Positions 14,202 through 14,543 of a stretch of DNA of 14,543 bases are shown piece after piece. The notes under the pieces are model-generated. The model had not been told where the DNA came from and did no database searches. It saw nothing but the letters and a program-made list of their open reading frames with translations. Positions within the stretch are counted from its first letter, which is position 1. Each line of letters starts with the position of its first letter. This stretch comes from Candidatus Aenigmatarchaeota archaeon (GTDB lineage: Archaea > Aenigmatarchaeota > Aenigmatarchaeia > QMZP01 > JAFGSV01): contig CP070804.1 in the NCBI GenBank assembly GCA_020343635.1, forward strand, positions 434,764-449,306, in the 5' to 3' direction. Both the position numbers and the translations under genes were made by a program.

Positions 14202-14543
14202 TCATTTTTTCATTTTCTTCAGTATCTCTTTGGCCCCGTTGACGTTAATCTTCTTCCCTTCAATCATCTTCTTCGACACGGCGTCTATCTCTCCGCCCTC
14301 AGCGCCTGCTATGACAGCTATGTTCCTGGCGTGCAGCTTCATATGCCCCCTCTGTATGCCTTCTGTCGCCAGCGCCCTCAGGGCCGCGAAATTCTGCGCA
14401 AGCCCGACAGAAGCGACGACCTGAGCGAACTCCTTAGTGTTCTTGACTCCCAGTATCTTGACGGCTATCCTTGCAACGGGATGGGTCTTCGTGGAACCGC
14501 CTACCAGTCCCAGCGCGAGGGGCAACTCGATCTCACCGACGAG
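14202..14543 (-). CDS. HMG-CoA reductase, class II, C-terminal part (gene continues beyond window)
   Basis: The last 113 residues are visible and the reading frame is open to the window edge, so the start lies outside. The enzyme converts HMG-CoA to mevalonate, the entry to isoprenoid lipids in archaea. Seen: ELPLALGLVGGSTKTHP (a segment of the class II form, typified by the Pseudomonas mevalonii enzyme, rather than the class I form most archaea use), then SVGLAQNFAALRALATEGIQRGHMKLHARN, which holds the class II catalytic-histidine region near the C-terminus. It ends in a lysine-rich tail (KKMKK). An apparent TTG start at 14525 is only an internal leucine codon. Class II in archaea is usually attributed to transfer from bacteria and may work in the biosynthetic direction. 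Confidence 0.92.
   Translation of the reverse strand, partial: LVGEIELPLALGLVGGSTKTHPVARIAVKILGVKNTKEFAQVVASVGLAQNFAALRALATEGIQRGHMKLHARNIAVIAGAEGGEIDAVSKKMIEGKKINVNGAKEILKKMKK

Overview
The window is archaeal. The evidence is a 16S rRNA gene with archaeal signature sequence that is cut by introns with bulge-helix-bulge (BHB) splice motifs, a tRNA-His with two introns, an archaeal-type triosephosphate isomerase, the bifunctional fructose-1,6-bisphosphate aldolase/phosphatase, TATA-box promoters and leaderless genes. A DPANN-like lineage is plausible from the 16S style and the sequon-packed giant surface protein, but I cannot place it more closely from sequence reading alone.

Left part (1-2104, minus strand): a 16S rRNA gene whose 3' end lies outside the window. 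By comparing it with the conserved archaeal 16S sequence I find four insertions. Each can be folded into a BHB motif whose predicted cuts restore the expected rRNA sequence exactly: 77 nt (1576-1652), 61 nt (1329-1389), 42 nt (907-948) and 622 nt (262-883). Only the largest codes for a protein, a two-motif LAGLIDADG homing endonuclease whose stop codon is the last three bases of the intron. A 23-nt exon separates the last two introns. A TATA promoter for the rRNA lies near 2248.

Centre-left (2287-3548): a small unrecognised AT-rich gene (minus), a tRNA-His(GTG) gene (plus) with one intron at the usual 37/38 site and another in the T-loop (59/60), and a DEDDh 3'-5' exonuclease (minus) ending one base from the tRNA 3' end.

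Centre (3626-10495, plus): one 2289-residue single-pass membrane glycoprotein. It has a signal peptide, Ig-like modules, a LamG-like lectin domain, two 85-residue near-copies of one module, an FN3-like and a thrombospondin-1-like module, about 125 N-X-S/T sequons, one membrane helix, then a cytoplasmic charged/coiled-coil tail ending in a small beta domain that resembles an OB fold.

Right (10541-14543): central metabolism. Fructose-1,6-bisphosphate aldolase/phosphatase (plus) meets a minus-strand run head-on, with a 14-bp tail overlap. In transcription order that run is class II HMG-CoA reductase (N-terminus outside the window), triosephosphate isomerase, a HIT-family protein and phosphomannomutase/phosphoglucomutase. 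TIM and FBPA/P are consecutive gluconeogenic steps (triose phosphates to fructose 6-phosphate). The phosphohexomutase can direct hexose phosphate to sugar nucleotides, which would feed glycosylation of surface proteins such as the giant neighbour. HMG-CoA reductase opens the mevalonate route to archaeal lipids. No CRISPR array, IS element or transposase was seen. There is no gene-free stretch over 300 bases.
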